Positions 1 to 5,218 are shown, counted from the stretch's first letter. The stretch: DNA of 7,575 nucleotides from an uncultured Mycoplasma sp. (GCA_947388575.1 CANDSI010000050.1:1-7575); one strand, 5' to 3'. Made by a program: numbers and translations. The notes: a model not told the origin generated them from the letters alone.

Positions 1-40
1 TCTTAACAGTTTATTCATTTTAATAAATTCTACTTTTTTC

Positions 41-595
41 TTAGAACTGTTGCTTTATTTTATCTATAACTTTTGTTTCAGTTTGAACTATATATGCTTT
101 TGAAAGTCCTAACATTGCACCCACTTCTTCAGGAGTTCTTTCTATCCCACTTTTGATTCCAAAACGAAGCTCTATAATTTGCTTATCTCGTCCCCACAAT
201 GTATCATAATATTTCTCTATAAGCTTCCTATTAAATTTAAAATCTACATCTGGCTCTTTTTGATTTTCTTGCTTAACTTCTTCCACAAACTTTCCTGTTT
301 CTCTACATATATAATGTTCTATAGAAGAATGTATGTCTTCTTCAAACATTTTCTTAAATTCTTTTGGTGTAATTTTTGTTTTTTTCGCACTCATATCTAA
401 AACTTCGTCTATTCTATCTTTAATTGCACGACATAGACCTAATTTTCCCATAATAATTAAAACTTCTTTATCCAAATCATTTTCTTTTTTATACTTATTA
501 ACTATATGCTCCACCAAGTCATCTAATTGCTTTATATCTTCTTGGGTAAAATTTAGCCTTTTTTCTAATTCTTTTAGTTGTTCATCTATTATCAT
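41..595 (-). CDS. Sigma-70 region 4 protein, small sigma-like factor
   Basis: 184 aa. Residues about 130-182 look like sigma-70 region 4.2: a GRDKQIIELRFG segment, then RTPEEVGAMLGLSKAYIVQ, corresponding to the RpoD pattern RExxVLxLRFG...RTLEEVGxxFxVTRERIRQIE. In sigma factors this helix-turn-helix contacts the -35 element. Residues 1-95 are paralogous to the N-terminus of the 319-aa protein two genes upstream (shared pattern LNFTxEDxxQLxDLxxHIVxKYxKE) but have lost most of the region 2 signature after residue 60. The ATG start follows AGTAGGTAATAAC, nearly the same leader as precedes the 319-aa gene, so the duplication includes the translation signal. The gene lies 16 nt after the 251-aa gene and is probably co-transcribed. 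A sigma-like or activator role is well supported by region 4; promoter targets are unknown. Confidence 0.88.
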   Translation of the reverse strand: MIIDEQLKELEKRLNFTQEDIKQLDDLVEHIVNKYKKENDLDKEVLIIMGKLGLCRAIKDRIDEVLDMSAKKTKITPKEFKKMFEEDIHSSIEHYICRETGKFVEEVKQENQKEPDVDFKFNRKLIEKYYDTLWGRDKQIIELRFGIKSGIERTPEEVGAMLGLSKAYIVQTETKVIDKIKQQF

Positions 596-611
596 GTTAT
601 TACCTACTTTA

Positions 612-1367
612 TTATCTATTTTTTCTTAATTGCATACATAATTGATTATATTCTTGTTGTGTGATCATTTCATCTTTTAAAAGCTGTTTATATCTACTCA
701 TTTTTTCATATATTTCTTCTAACTCAATTTCTGTTGTCATATTTTCAGTTTTATAACTCCAAACTTTTGAAGATGTTTCTGATATTTCTCGTTCTTCAGA
801 TGTATCATTATTTTTACTTGTACTAATATTGTTCTTATTATTGATATTTAAATTATGTATATTTCTATCTTTATAATATTCATCTACCTCATGTTCACCA
901 GTTGTATTTAGTATTTTATCAGTATTCTCTAGTATTTGCAATATATTGTCCATATAGTCTCCAACTTCATAAAGCGTAATAATCCTTATTTGTGACTGTT
1001 GTAATCTTGTTTTGTTTTCTTCTATATATGACTCAACCATTTCTTGTGCTATTCTAATAAAATCAAAACTTCCATTAATTATTATTATCTGTTCTTTTGC
1101 TATATTGCTATCCAACTCTTCTTTTATGCTTTCCAAGTTTTCACTCGTTTTCCATTCTATGTCATTAAGAAACTCGTTTTTTAGTTTAAGTCCTAAGATA
1201 TATACTCTAATTGTCGTTGTTATTTCGTTTTCTAATATTGTAGTAACTTTTACATCTTTTTTTAATATTTTTTCAAGATATAGTAATATAATAGTAGCAA
1301 ACTGAAGCTTTGTTGCATAAAAGCTAGATATTCTTATGATATTTGATGTATTTTTATTATTATCCAA
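612..1367 (-). CDS. X-domain protein with C-terminal SHOCT-like motif
   Basis: 251 aa. The start is TTG, preceded by GGGAGGAG with a 9-nt spacer. Residues about 9-155 form an alternating alpha/beta domain (strands near NIIRISSF, VKVTTIL, IIIINGS and IRIITLY) that is clearly paralogous to residues 108-255 of the upstream 319-aa protein. I do not recognise this domain. Residues 217-249 (LEEIYEKMSRYKQLLKDEMI...EYNQLCMQL) fit the SHOCT pattern, a short C-terminal helical motif usually seen as a tail on other domains. An Asn-rich insert at about 163-198, absent at that place from the paralogue, resembles the paralogue's linker between its sigma-like part and the X domain. There is no sigma-like N-terminus, no signal peptide and no membrane segment. 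It sits between the two sigma-like genes, which suggests a partner or modulator of them (inference). Confidence 0.85.
   Translation of the reverse strand: MDNNKNTSNIIRISSFYATKLQFATIILLYLEKILKKDVKVTTILENEITTTIRVYILGLKLKNEFLNDIEWKTSENLESIKEELDSNIAKEQIIIINGSFDFIRIAQEMVESYIEENKTRLQQSQIRIITLYEVGDYMDNILQILENTDKILNTTGEHEVDEYYKDRNIHNLNINNKNNISTSKNNDTSEEREISETSSKVWSYKTENMTTEIELEEIYEKMSRYKQLLKDEMITQQEYNQLCMQLRKNR
675..737. repeat. Direct repeat, copy 1 (SHOCT coding region)
   Basis: This 63-nt stretch matches 1479-1541 with one mismatch (position 723 against 1527), and the first 48 nt are identical. It encodes the conserved EEIYEKMSRYKQLLK part of the SHOCT-like tail. Weaker similarity extends through the rest of both genes, including an identical 20-nt block at 627-646 and 1431-1450. 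This reflects a gene-segment duplication rather than a mobile repeat. Confidence 0.9.
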
Positions 1368-1409
1368 TTAATTTCGCTCCTCCCATTATACCTCAAGAAG
1401 ATATTTCAT

Positions 1410-2369
1410 CTATTTTTTTAATGTTTCTTTTAATTGCATACATAATTGATCATATTCTCTTTGTGTAATTACTCCATTTTTTAAAAGCTGTTTATATCTA
1501 CTCATTTTTTCATATATTTCTTCTAAATCAATTTCTGTTGTTTCATTTTCAGCTTTATGATCCAAAACTTTTGAAAATACTTCTGATATTTCTTGTTCTC
1601 CTGATGTATTTAATACTTTATCATTATTTTTTATTATTTGTTCACCATATTCTATAAAATCATTATTGTTATAAAGTGTAATAATTTTAATTTTCGATTT
1701 TTCTAATTTTGTTTGCTTCTGTTTTATATATACTTGTACTATTTTTTGTACCTTCTGAATAAATTCTCTCCTTCCATTTATTATTATCATTTGTTCTTCT
1801 GCAATATTGTTATCTAGTTTTTCGATAATGTTTTCTATTTCTGATTGTTTAATTGGTTTCCACTCTACATCTAATATTTTTGTATTGGTATTCCTCATTT
1901 GAGCAAAGTCAACCATCTCTTTTATTTCATCTTCTAATATTGTAGCCACCTTTACTTTATGCTCTAATGCTTCTTCTAAATATGGTATGAGAAATGAAGC
2001 TAAATGTATATTTGATACATAACTACCAAATATTTTTATAACATTAGAAGTCTCTCTATCTCCAATTTCTTTTATATTTTTACTTGTACAAACATTTTTC
2101 CTATTATTTCTTTTTATACAAGCTAATATTTTGCCCTCTATCCTCCATTGAGCATATTCCTCTAACGAAACCCTCTTTTCTATATTAAAGGTATGAATTG
2201 CCTCATATATTGCTATTTTTCCTATTCTGTTTAATTTTTCTCTATTCCAATTAACTTCTTTCTCATATTTTTCAACTATATGTGTTAGCAAATCTTTTAA
2301 TTGTTGCACATCTTCTCTTGTAAAATTTAGTTCTATTGCTCTTTCCTCTATTATTTCATCCATCACCAT
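1410..2369 (-). CDS. Sigma region 2-like / X domain / SHOCT-like fusion
   Basis: 319 aa. Residues about 22-91 resemble sigma-70 region 2: GKIAIYEAIHTFNIEKRVSL then EEYAQWRIEGKILACIKRNN, comparable to the family pattern GxIGLIKAVDKFDPxxxxxFxTYAxWWIRxxIxR. Region 2 normally binds core RNA polymerase and the -10 element. No region 4 follows. Instead residues 108-255 form the unrecognised alpha/beta domain shared with the next gene (strands at VIKIFG, VKVATIL, MIIINGR and KIKIITLY), and residues 282-315 form a SHOCT-like tail. ATG starts occur at codons 1 and 3; AGTAGGTAG, which contains the stop codon of the previous gene, is the likely Shine-Dalgarno sequence. The gap to that gene is 4 nt, implying translational coupling. 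The region 2 assignment rests on pattern reading and is good but not certain; the architecture is unfamiliar to me. Confidence 0.85.
   Translation of the reverse strand: MVMDEIIEERAIELNFTREDVQQLKDLLTHIVEKYEKEVNWNREKLNRIGKIAIYEAIHTFNIEKRVSLEEYAQWRIEGKILACIKRNNRKNVCTSKNIKEIGDRETSNVIKIFGSYVSNIHLASFLIPYLEEALEHKVKVATILEDEIKEMVDFAQMRNTNTKILDVEWKPIKQSEIENIIEKLDNNIAEEQMIIINGRREFIQKVQKIVQVYIKQKQTKLEKSKIKIITLYNNNDFIEYGEQIIKNNDKVLNTSGEQEISEVFSKVLDHKAENETTEIDLEEIYEKMSRYKQLLKNGVITQREYDQLCMQLKETLKK
1479..1541. repeat. Direct repeat, copy 2 (SHOCT coding region)
   Basis: Partner of 675-737, lying 804 nt away in the same orientation. The DNA identity here is much higher than in the X-domain part of the two genes. 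That points to recent gene conversion or to strong constraint on the tail. Confidence 0.9.
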
Positions 2370-2373
2370 TTTA

Positions 2374-2736
2374 CTACCTACTTACTTTTTTTATTTTCTG
2401 GTTTTCTAATATAGATATAATCTCTACACCATTATTTTTTATTACATCTGTTATTTCCATTAATTTTGACAATTCAATTTCATTTGGTGCCTTATATAAA
2501 TGACTAATATGATCTACTAATAAAATATCAAATTCCTTTTTCTGAATTTTTTCCATCATACTATTTAAAGCTACTCTATCTTTTCTTGAACCAATATCAA
2601 TATAGAATACAAGGTTCTCTTCTTTTACTCCAAAATAACTAGCAGCATAATTTATGATACTCTTCTTATGTTCTTCTATTCTTTTAATATCATTGACACT
2701 ATAAAAAATATACCCTACTATTCTTTTTCCTTCCAA
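2374..2736 (-). CDS. Degenerate serine-recombinase N-terminal domain protein
   Basis: 120 aa. The whole protein corresponds to the resolvase/invertase catalytic fold: GYIFYSVND at the start, YIDIGSRKDRVALNSMM in the middle, then DILLVDHISHLYK and VEIISIL. Aligned without gaps to gamma-delta resolvase, Ser13 matches the nucleophile Ser10 and Arg54 matches Arg45. However, Arg8 becomes Phe11, Asp67 becomes Ser78, Arg68 becomes His79 and Arg71 becomes Lys82. The protein stops where the long E helix and DNA-binding domain would begin. It is therefore unlikely to recombine DNA. It is an intact ORF in an apparent operon, 14 nt after the XRE gene and 4 nt before the sigma-like gene, so it is probably a repurposed protein rather than debris. 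The start is TTG, with AAAGGA upstream; no ATG is available. Confidence 0.8.
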   Translation of the reverse strand: MEGKRIVGYIFYSVNDIKRIEEHKKSIINYAASYFGVKEENLVFYIDIGSRKDRVALNSMMEKIQKKEFDILLVDHISHLYKAPNEIELSKLMEITDVIKNNGVEIISILENQKIKKVSR

Positions 2737-2750
2737 ATGTATTTTCCTTT

Positions 2751-3140
2751 CTATAATTTAGTTTTATCCTCAGTTATTTTTTTGAACTTAGGATAAATAG
2801 CAATAATTACATCTTTAATTGTTTCTAGTTCACACTCATTACATCTAGCTATAATATTTTCTATTATTTCTTTGTCAGAATATTCCTGTTTTACATCCAT
2901 TTCTTCATGTTTACCATATAGCAACTCGTTAGGTGAAACTCGTAATGCTTGGCAAACTTGATGTAGTGTATGTACACTACAACTCTTGTTTCCTTTCTCT
3001 AGTTCATTCACGTAAGATTCAGAACGATTAATCATTTCCGAAAATTTCTCTTTAGGTAATCCTATTTTTTCTCTATTATTTTTCACTCTTTCTCCAAAGC
3101 TTCTCCAGTCTGTATATTCGTATCTATCTACTTTCTCCAT
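2751..3140 (-). CDS. XRE-family HTH transcriptional regulator
   Basis: 129 aa. A Cro/C1-type helix-turn-helix occupies residues about 16-75: FGERVKNNREKIGLPKEKFSEMI, then NRSESYVNELEKGNKS, then TLHQVCQALRVSPNELLYG. The C-terminus (about 88-117, IIENIIARCNECELETIKDVIIAIY) is the helical tail often found on clostridial regulators of this kind and may mediate dimerisation. The ATG start is preceded by GGAGG at 3153-3157 with a long 12-nt spacer, and that spacer forms one arm of an inverted repeat. It is the first gene after a 147-nt gap and probably opens a transcription unit running to position 41. It is a likely autoregulator of that unit (inference). Confidence 0.93.
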   Translation of the reverse strand: MEKVDRYEYTDWRSFGERVKNNREKIGLPKEKFSEMINRSESYVNELEKGNKSCSVHTLHQVCQALRVSPNELLYGKHEEMDVKQEYSDKEIIENIIARCNECELETIKDVIIAIYPKFKKITEDKTKL

Positions 3141-3142
3141 TT

Positions 3143-3189
3143 CGTGAGCTAACCTCCATATAATAAATTGTTAGTATGATTATCTCACG
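3143..3189 (-). promoter_or_regulatory. Inverted repeat flanking the XRE gene RBS
   Basis: CGTGAGCTAA at 3143-3152 and TTATCTCACG at 3180-3189 are complementary at 9 of 10 positions, separated by 27 nt. In the leftward transcript the 3' arm fills exactly the space between the Shine-Dalgarno GGAGG and the ATG of the XRE gene. It could be an RNA hairpin hindering initiation, or a DNA operator. Only the pairing is observed. Confidence 0.5.
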
Positions 3190-3209
3190 TTTTCTATTTT
3201 TTTGTTATA

Positions 3210-3243
3210 AACCGCAAGTTGGTTTTTATTGCAACTTGTGGTT
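3210..3243. promoter_or_regulatory. 12-bp dyad in the gap upstream of the XRE gene
   Basis: AACCGCAAGTTG (3210-3221) and CAACTTGTGGTT (3232-3243) pair at 11 of 12 positions across a 10-nt loop; the remaining pair is a G-U wobble only in the rightward RNA. No T-run follows on either strand, which argues against an intrinsic terminator. On the leftward strand a possible promoter overlaps it (TTGCAA at 3229-3234 and TATAAC at 3204-3209, spacing 19, longer than ideal). An operator for the adjacent XRE protein is plausible. Confidence 0.45.
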
Positions 3244-3287
3244 GTGTGTCTGAGCAAATAAAAAAACGAACTTATATCCGTCAATCT

Positions 3288-3860
3288 TTATATTTTTTCC
3301 ATTGCTTTAATATCATTCTTTACATTCTTAATCAAAATTTCCCAAAACTTTTCTTTTATCCTTTTTTGCATTATAAAATATTTGCATCTCCTAAAGAAAT
3401 TAGTTACATTATAATCTCTCTTTATAACTTTGTTTATTATTCTTTTTATCTTTATTCTTTCCCATAAATTAGGATATAGATTGTAATATATTTTTTTCGT
3501 ATTTTCACTTTCTATTATGAATTCTTTTAATATTGATTCAACTGCAATTTTCTCTAACCAATTCTCAAATTCAATGATCTTTATATTATTTATTATAAGA
3601 TTGTTTACAATATCCATATTAATATATATATCAGTTATTCTTTCAGTCATTATCTCAAAACATTTTGGTATTAACATATAATTGTTGCTTATCAATTTAT
3701 TTTCTATATCTTTTTCTAAGTCTTCCTGCTTGCAATATATAAAATCATAATATCCTTTTTCAATTTCATTCCATAATTCTTTTGATGCAATGAATTTAAA
3801 TTTGTGCTTACTTTTTTCATTAACTTTCCCTTTAGCTCCTATTACCAATATATTATACAC
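3288..3860 (-). CDS. Hypothetical protein, orphan, regulator-operon member
   Basis: 190 aa, not recognised. The N-terminus (YNILVIGAKG ... FIASKELWNEIEKGYYDFIYCK) reads like a first strand, helix and second strand of a Rossmann-like or receiver-like fold, but the acidic phosphorylation pocket of a response regulator is not evident. The middle is rich in Ile and Asn. The C-terminal third is strongly basic and aromatic (RIKIKRIINKVIKRDYN, FFRRCKYFIMQKRIKEKFW), as expected for a nucleic-acid-binding helical domain. There are no membrane helices. The start is GTG, 5 nt after AAAGGAGG; an overlapping ATG two bases upstream is in another frame and stops after six codons. It follows the tandem AbrB-like gene by 36 nt, so a regulatory role is likely but unproven. 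Confidence 0.72.
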   Translation of the reverse strand: MYNILVIGAKGKVNEKSKHKFKFIASKELWNEIEKGYYDFIYCKQEDLEKDIENKLISNNYMLIPKCFEIMTERITDIYINMDIVNNLIINNIKIIEFENWLEKIAVESILKEFIIESENTKKIYYNLYPNLWERIKIKRIINKVIKRDYNVTNFFRRCKYFIMQKRIKEKFWEILIKNVKNDIKAMEKI

Positions 3861-3896
3861 ATTTTCCTCCTTTCCAATTTGAGCTTTACAATTACA

Positions 3897-4202
3897 TTAA
3901 TTCTTTTTTCTTAAGATAATATATTCCTTGAAATTAATAATCTCTATAATATCTTTTTCTTTCCAGCCTAATTTTTCTCTTAACACTGCACTAATTTCCA
4001 TTCTTCCCAATCTATCAAGTTTCTCGTTGGACCAATTATCCATAGCACCATAACTAATTACTAAACATCCTTCAATTATTTGGTATACAATTTCATCTGA
4101 AGTAGCACTTCTATATTCTACTGGAATAGTAATTCTTCCTAATTCATCTATTTTTCTTTTTTTGCTTTTCGCTTCATTTAAAAACTTTATTAATTCTTCC
4201 AT
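3897..4202 (-). CDS. Protein with two SpoVT/AbrB-like repeats
   Basis: 101 aa. Two AbrB-like segments lie in tandem. The first is residues about 14-50 (KRKIDELGRITIPVEYR, then VYQIIEGCLVI). The second is about 60-99 (KLDRLGRMEISAVLREKLG, then KEKDIIEIINFKEYIILRK). The AbrB DNA-binding module is a swapped-hairpin barrel normally made by two chains, so two copies in one chain could make a single-chain pseudo-dimer. The first copy is atypical after EYR and the second has MEIS instead of VVIP, so DNA contacts may differ. AAGGAG lies 12 nt before the ATG and the gap to the AbrB gene is 20 nt, so the two are co-transcribed. It probably binds DNA or modifies its AbrB neighbour. Confidence 0.85.
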   Translation of the reverse strand: MEELIKFLNEAKSKKRKIDELGRITIPVEYRSATSDEIVYQIIEGCLVISYGAMDNWSNEKLDRLGRMEISAVLREKLGWKEKDIIEIINFKEYIILRKKN

Positions 4203-4222
4203 TTTTTCTTTAGTCTCCTTTT

Positions 4223-4480
4223 CTATTCTTTCTCTATTTGGATATTAGATAATTTTTCTAAGCATTTACTACAAACAAGTTTCTCTTTATACTCAACTAA
4301 TTTTTTAGAACTTCCACAAAAGATACAATTAGGCTCGAGTTTTTTCAAAACAATATTATAGCCATCTACAAATATTTCAATAGGATCCTTTTCAGCAATG
4401 TCGAATTTGTTTCTCAATTCAACTGGAATTACAACTCTTCCCAAATCGTCAACTCTTCTAATGATGCCTACACTTTTCAT
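4223..4480 (-). CDS. abrB: AbrB-type transition-state regulator with CxxC/CxxC tail
   Basis: 85 aa from the ATG at 4480. Residues 1-50 match the AbrB DNA-binding domain closely: MKSVGIIRRVDDLGRVVIPV, ELRNKFDIAEKDPIEIFVDG and IVLKKLEPN, against MKSTGIVRKVDELGRVVIPI in Bacillus. Instead of the Bacillus C-terminal dimerisation region it has Cys52, Cys55, Cys70 and Cys73 in a CxxC-14-CxxC zinc-ribbon-like arrangement, as in other clostridial AbrB-like proteins. The frame extends to a GTG at 4492, but that GTG lies inside the Shine-Dalgarno region (AGAGGAGTG), and the family N-terminus begins at the ATG. The gene heads the leftward cluster behind a strong promoter and is divergent from an XRE gene. 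AbrB proteins repress or tune many genes and commonly autoregulate; here it may control the element itself. Confidence 0.92.
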   Translation of the reverse strand: MKSVGIIRRVDDLGRVVIPVELRNKFDIAEKDPIEIFVDGYNIVLKKLEPNCIFCGSSKKLVEYKEKLVCSKCLEKLSNIQIEKE

Positions 4481-4547
4481 TTTAGTTTTCACTCCTCTCT
4501 ATTAGATTTTATAAAAACTATAATGTTTCTCCGATTTTGTTTATAAA

Positions 4548-4577
4548 ATTATACAACGTATCTATTGTCCGTGTCAA
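4548..4577 (-). promoter_or_regulatory. Sigma-A promoter for the abrB-headed leftward cluster
   Basis: On the minus strand, TTGACA (4572-4577) and TATAAT (4548-4553) are both perfect consensus hexamers with an 18-nt spacer. Transcription would start near 4541, giving a leader of about 60 nt before the abrB ATG. A small dyad, CAAT-GTTT-ATTG (4575-4586), overlaps the -35 element and could be an operator. Confidence 0.85.
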
Positions 4578-4662
4578 TGTTTATTGTGGTATTATCGTAT
4601 TCTGTTTTGGAGTATAAAATGTTATATTTTTGTAAAAGATAACTGCAAAGGGGTGATTGTTT

Positions 4663-5004
4663 ATGCTAATAGATGAAGAAAACTTGAAACAGGTATTAGG
4701 TCAAAATATAAAATCTGCTAGACTTAAAGCTAATTACACTCAAGATACAGCCTCTGAACTCTCTAATATATCTCTTAATTTTTTACGTGATGTTGAAGGC
4801 TCTCGTTCTAGTGTAAGTTTAATAAATTTTGTGAATCTATGTAAAGCACTTAATACTACACCTAATTTAATCTTAAGAGATTTGTTTGCTAGTAATCAAA
4901 TAACAGATGATAATTTAATTAATCAAATTAGCCTATTAAATGATTATGAGAAAAATGCTCTTTATTTATTAATTCAATATTTTCTTACACATAGGGATAA
5001 ATAA
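4663..5004 (+). CDS. XRE-family HTH transcriptional regulator, divergent from abrB
   Basis: 113 aa from the ATG at 4663. AAAGGGGTGA ends 6 nt before this ATG; an in-frame TTG at 4657 abuts the Shine-Dalgarno sequence and cannot be the start. The helix-turn-helix spans about residues 11-73: LGQNIKSARLKANYTQDTAS, ELSNISLNFLRDVEGSRSS, and NFVNLCKALNTTPNLIL. This is the Cro/C1 pattern, although the usual 'S..YIS..E.G' recognition segment is altered to 'SLNFLRDVEGSR'. The C-terminal helices (SLLNDYEKNALYLLIQYFL) resemble the tail of similar regulators. It is divergently arranged with the abrB promoter across about 180 nt, so mutual repression as a genetic switch is plausible (inference). Its stop codon lies inside its terminator stem. 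Confidence 0.92.
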   Translation: MLIDEENLKQVLGQNIKSARLKANYTQDTASELSNISLNFLRDVEGSRSSVSLINFVNLCKALNTTPNLILRDLFASNQITDDNLINQISLLNDYEKNALYLLIQYFLTHRDK

Positions 5005-5033
5005 TTTTTTGGAGGGATTATTTATCTCTTTTT
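4994..5033 (+). terminator. Intrinsic terminator of the 4663-5004 XRE gene
   Basis: GGGATAAATAAT (4994-5005) pairs with ATTATTTATCTC (5017-5028), 12 bp with one G-U pair and an 11-nt loop, followed by five T residues. The TAA stop codon (5002-5004) is within the left arm. In the leftward direction the pair becomes an A-C mismatch and no T-run follows, so termination is likely one-way. Confidence 0.85.
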
Positions 5034-5035
5034 GA

Positions 5036-5218
5036 TTATACAATATTCCATTTTTTTAATCTTATATGTATATTAGGACAATGTGTTTCTATCATATAGT
5101 CTAACACATATAATCCTATTATTATATAAAACCCTATTACCATTATTATATATTTTAATAAAAATGCTTGCTCAATAGTAATGTCATAAATTTCCATCAT
5201 TTCTATTGCAGATAACAC
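5036..5218 (-). CDS. Small single-pass membrane protein
   Basis: 60 aa. A hydrophobic stretch at about residues 19-40 (FLLKYIIMVIGFYIIIGLYV) is a clear transmembrane helix. It is preceded by an acidic N-terminal segment and followed by a short tail with basic residues (IRLKKWNIV), which suggests a cytoplasmic C-terminus by the positive-inside rule. The start is GTG; AAGGGGGG lies about 11 nt upstream, and an ATG in between is followed directly by a stop codon. A promoter with correct spacing lies about 50 nt further upstream, so this looks like a genuine monocistronic gene despite its size. It converges on the terminator of the XRE gene at 4663. Function is unknown: a small toxin, a holin-like protein or a membrane modulator are all possible, and nothing in the sequence decides between them. 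Confidence 0.65.
   Translation of the reverse strand: MLSAIEMMEIYDITIEQAFLLKYIIMVIGFYIIIGLYVLDYMIETHCPNIHIRLKKWNIV

Noticed and set aside
1..18. ATG at position 18 on the minus strand (MNKLLR...) as the start of a further gene
   Set aside because: Only six codons are visible and there is no clear Shine-Dalgarno sequence. A gene may begin here but cannot be supported.
179..629. Rightward open frames opposite the 184-aa gene
   Set aside because: They are Phe/Ser/Ile-rich, have no ribosome site, and lie wholly antisense to a gene with a recognisable sigma region 4. They are typical shadows in AT-rich DNA.
1012..1305. Rightward open frame with apparent hydrophobic stretches
   Set aside because: Antisense to the X-domain gene; the hydrophobicity follows from reverse-complemented Lys/Glu/Asn codons. 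No Shine-Dalgarno sequence or promoter.
1385..1390. TATAAT on the minus strand between the 319-aa and 251-aa genes
   Set aside because: No -35 hexamer at 16-18 nt, and it sits directly in front of the ribosome site, so it is probably chance in AT-rich sequence. An internal promoter is not excluded.
2374..2736. Active site-specific recombinase
   Set aside because: Four active-site positions are substituted and the DNA-binding domain is missing.
3219..3467. Rightward open frame crossing the intergenic gap
   Set aside because: Begins inside the dyad, has no ribosome site and runs antisense to the 190-aa gene.
3288..3860. The C-terminus of the 190-aa protein as a Spo0A-type output domain (YNVTNFFRR compared with KYNTTASRVERA)
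   Set aside because: Only a few residues match, and the conserved SRVERAIRHAIEVAW motif is absent.
4480..4492. GTG start for AbrB giving four extra residues
   Set aside because: The GTG is part of the Shine-Dalgarno sequence, and the family N-terminus MKS-GI starts at the ATG at 4480.
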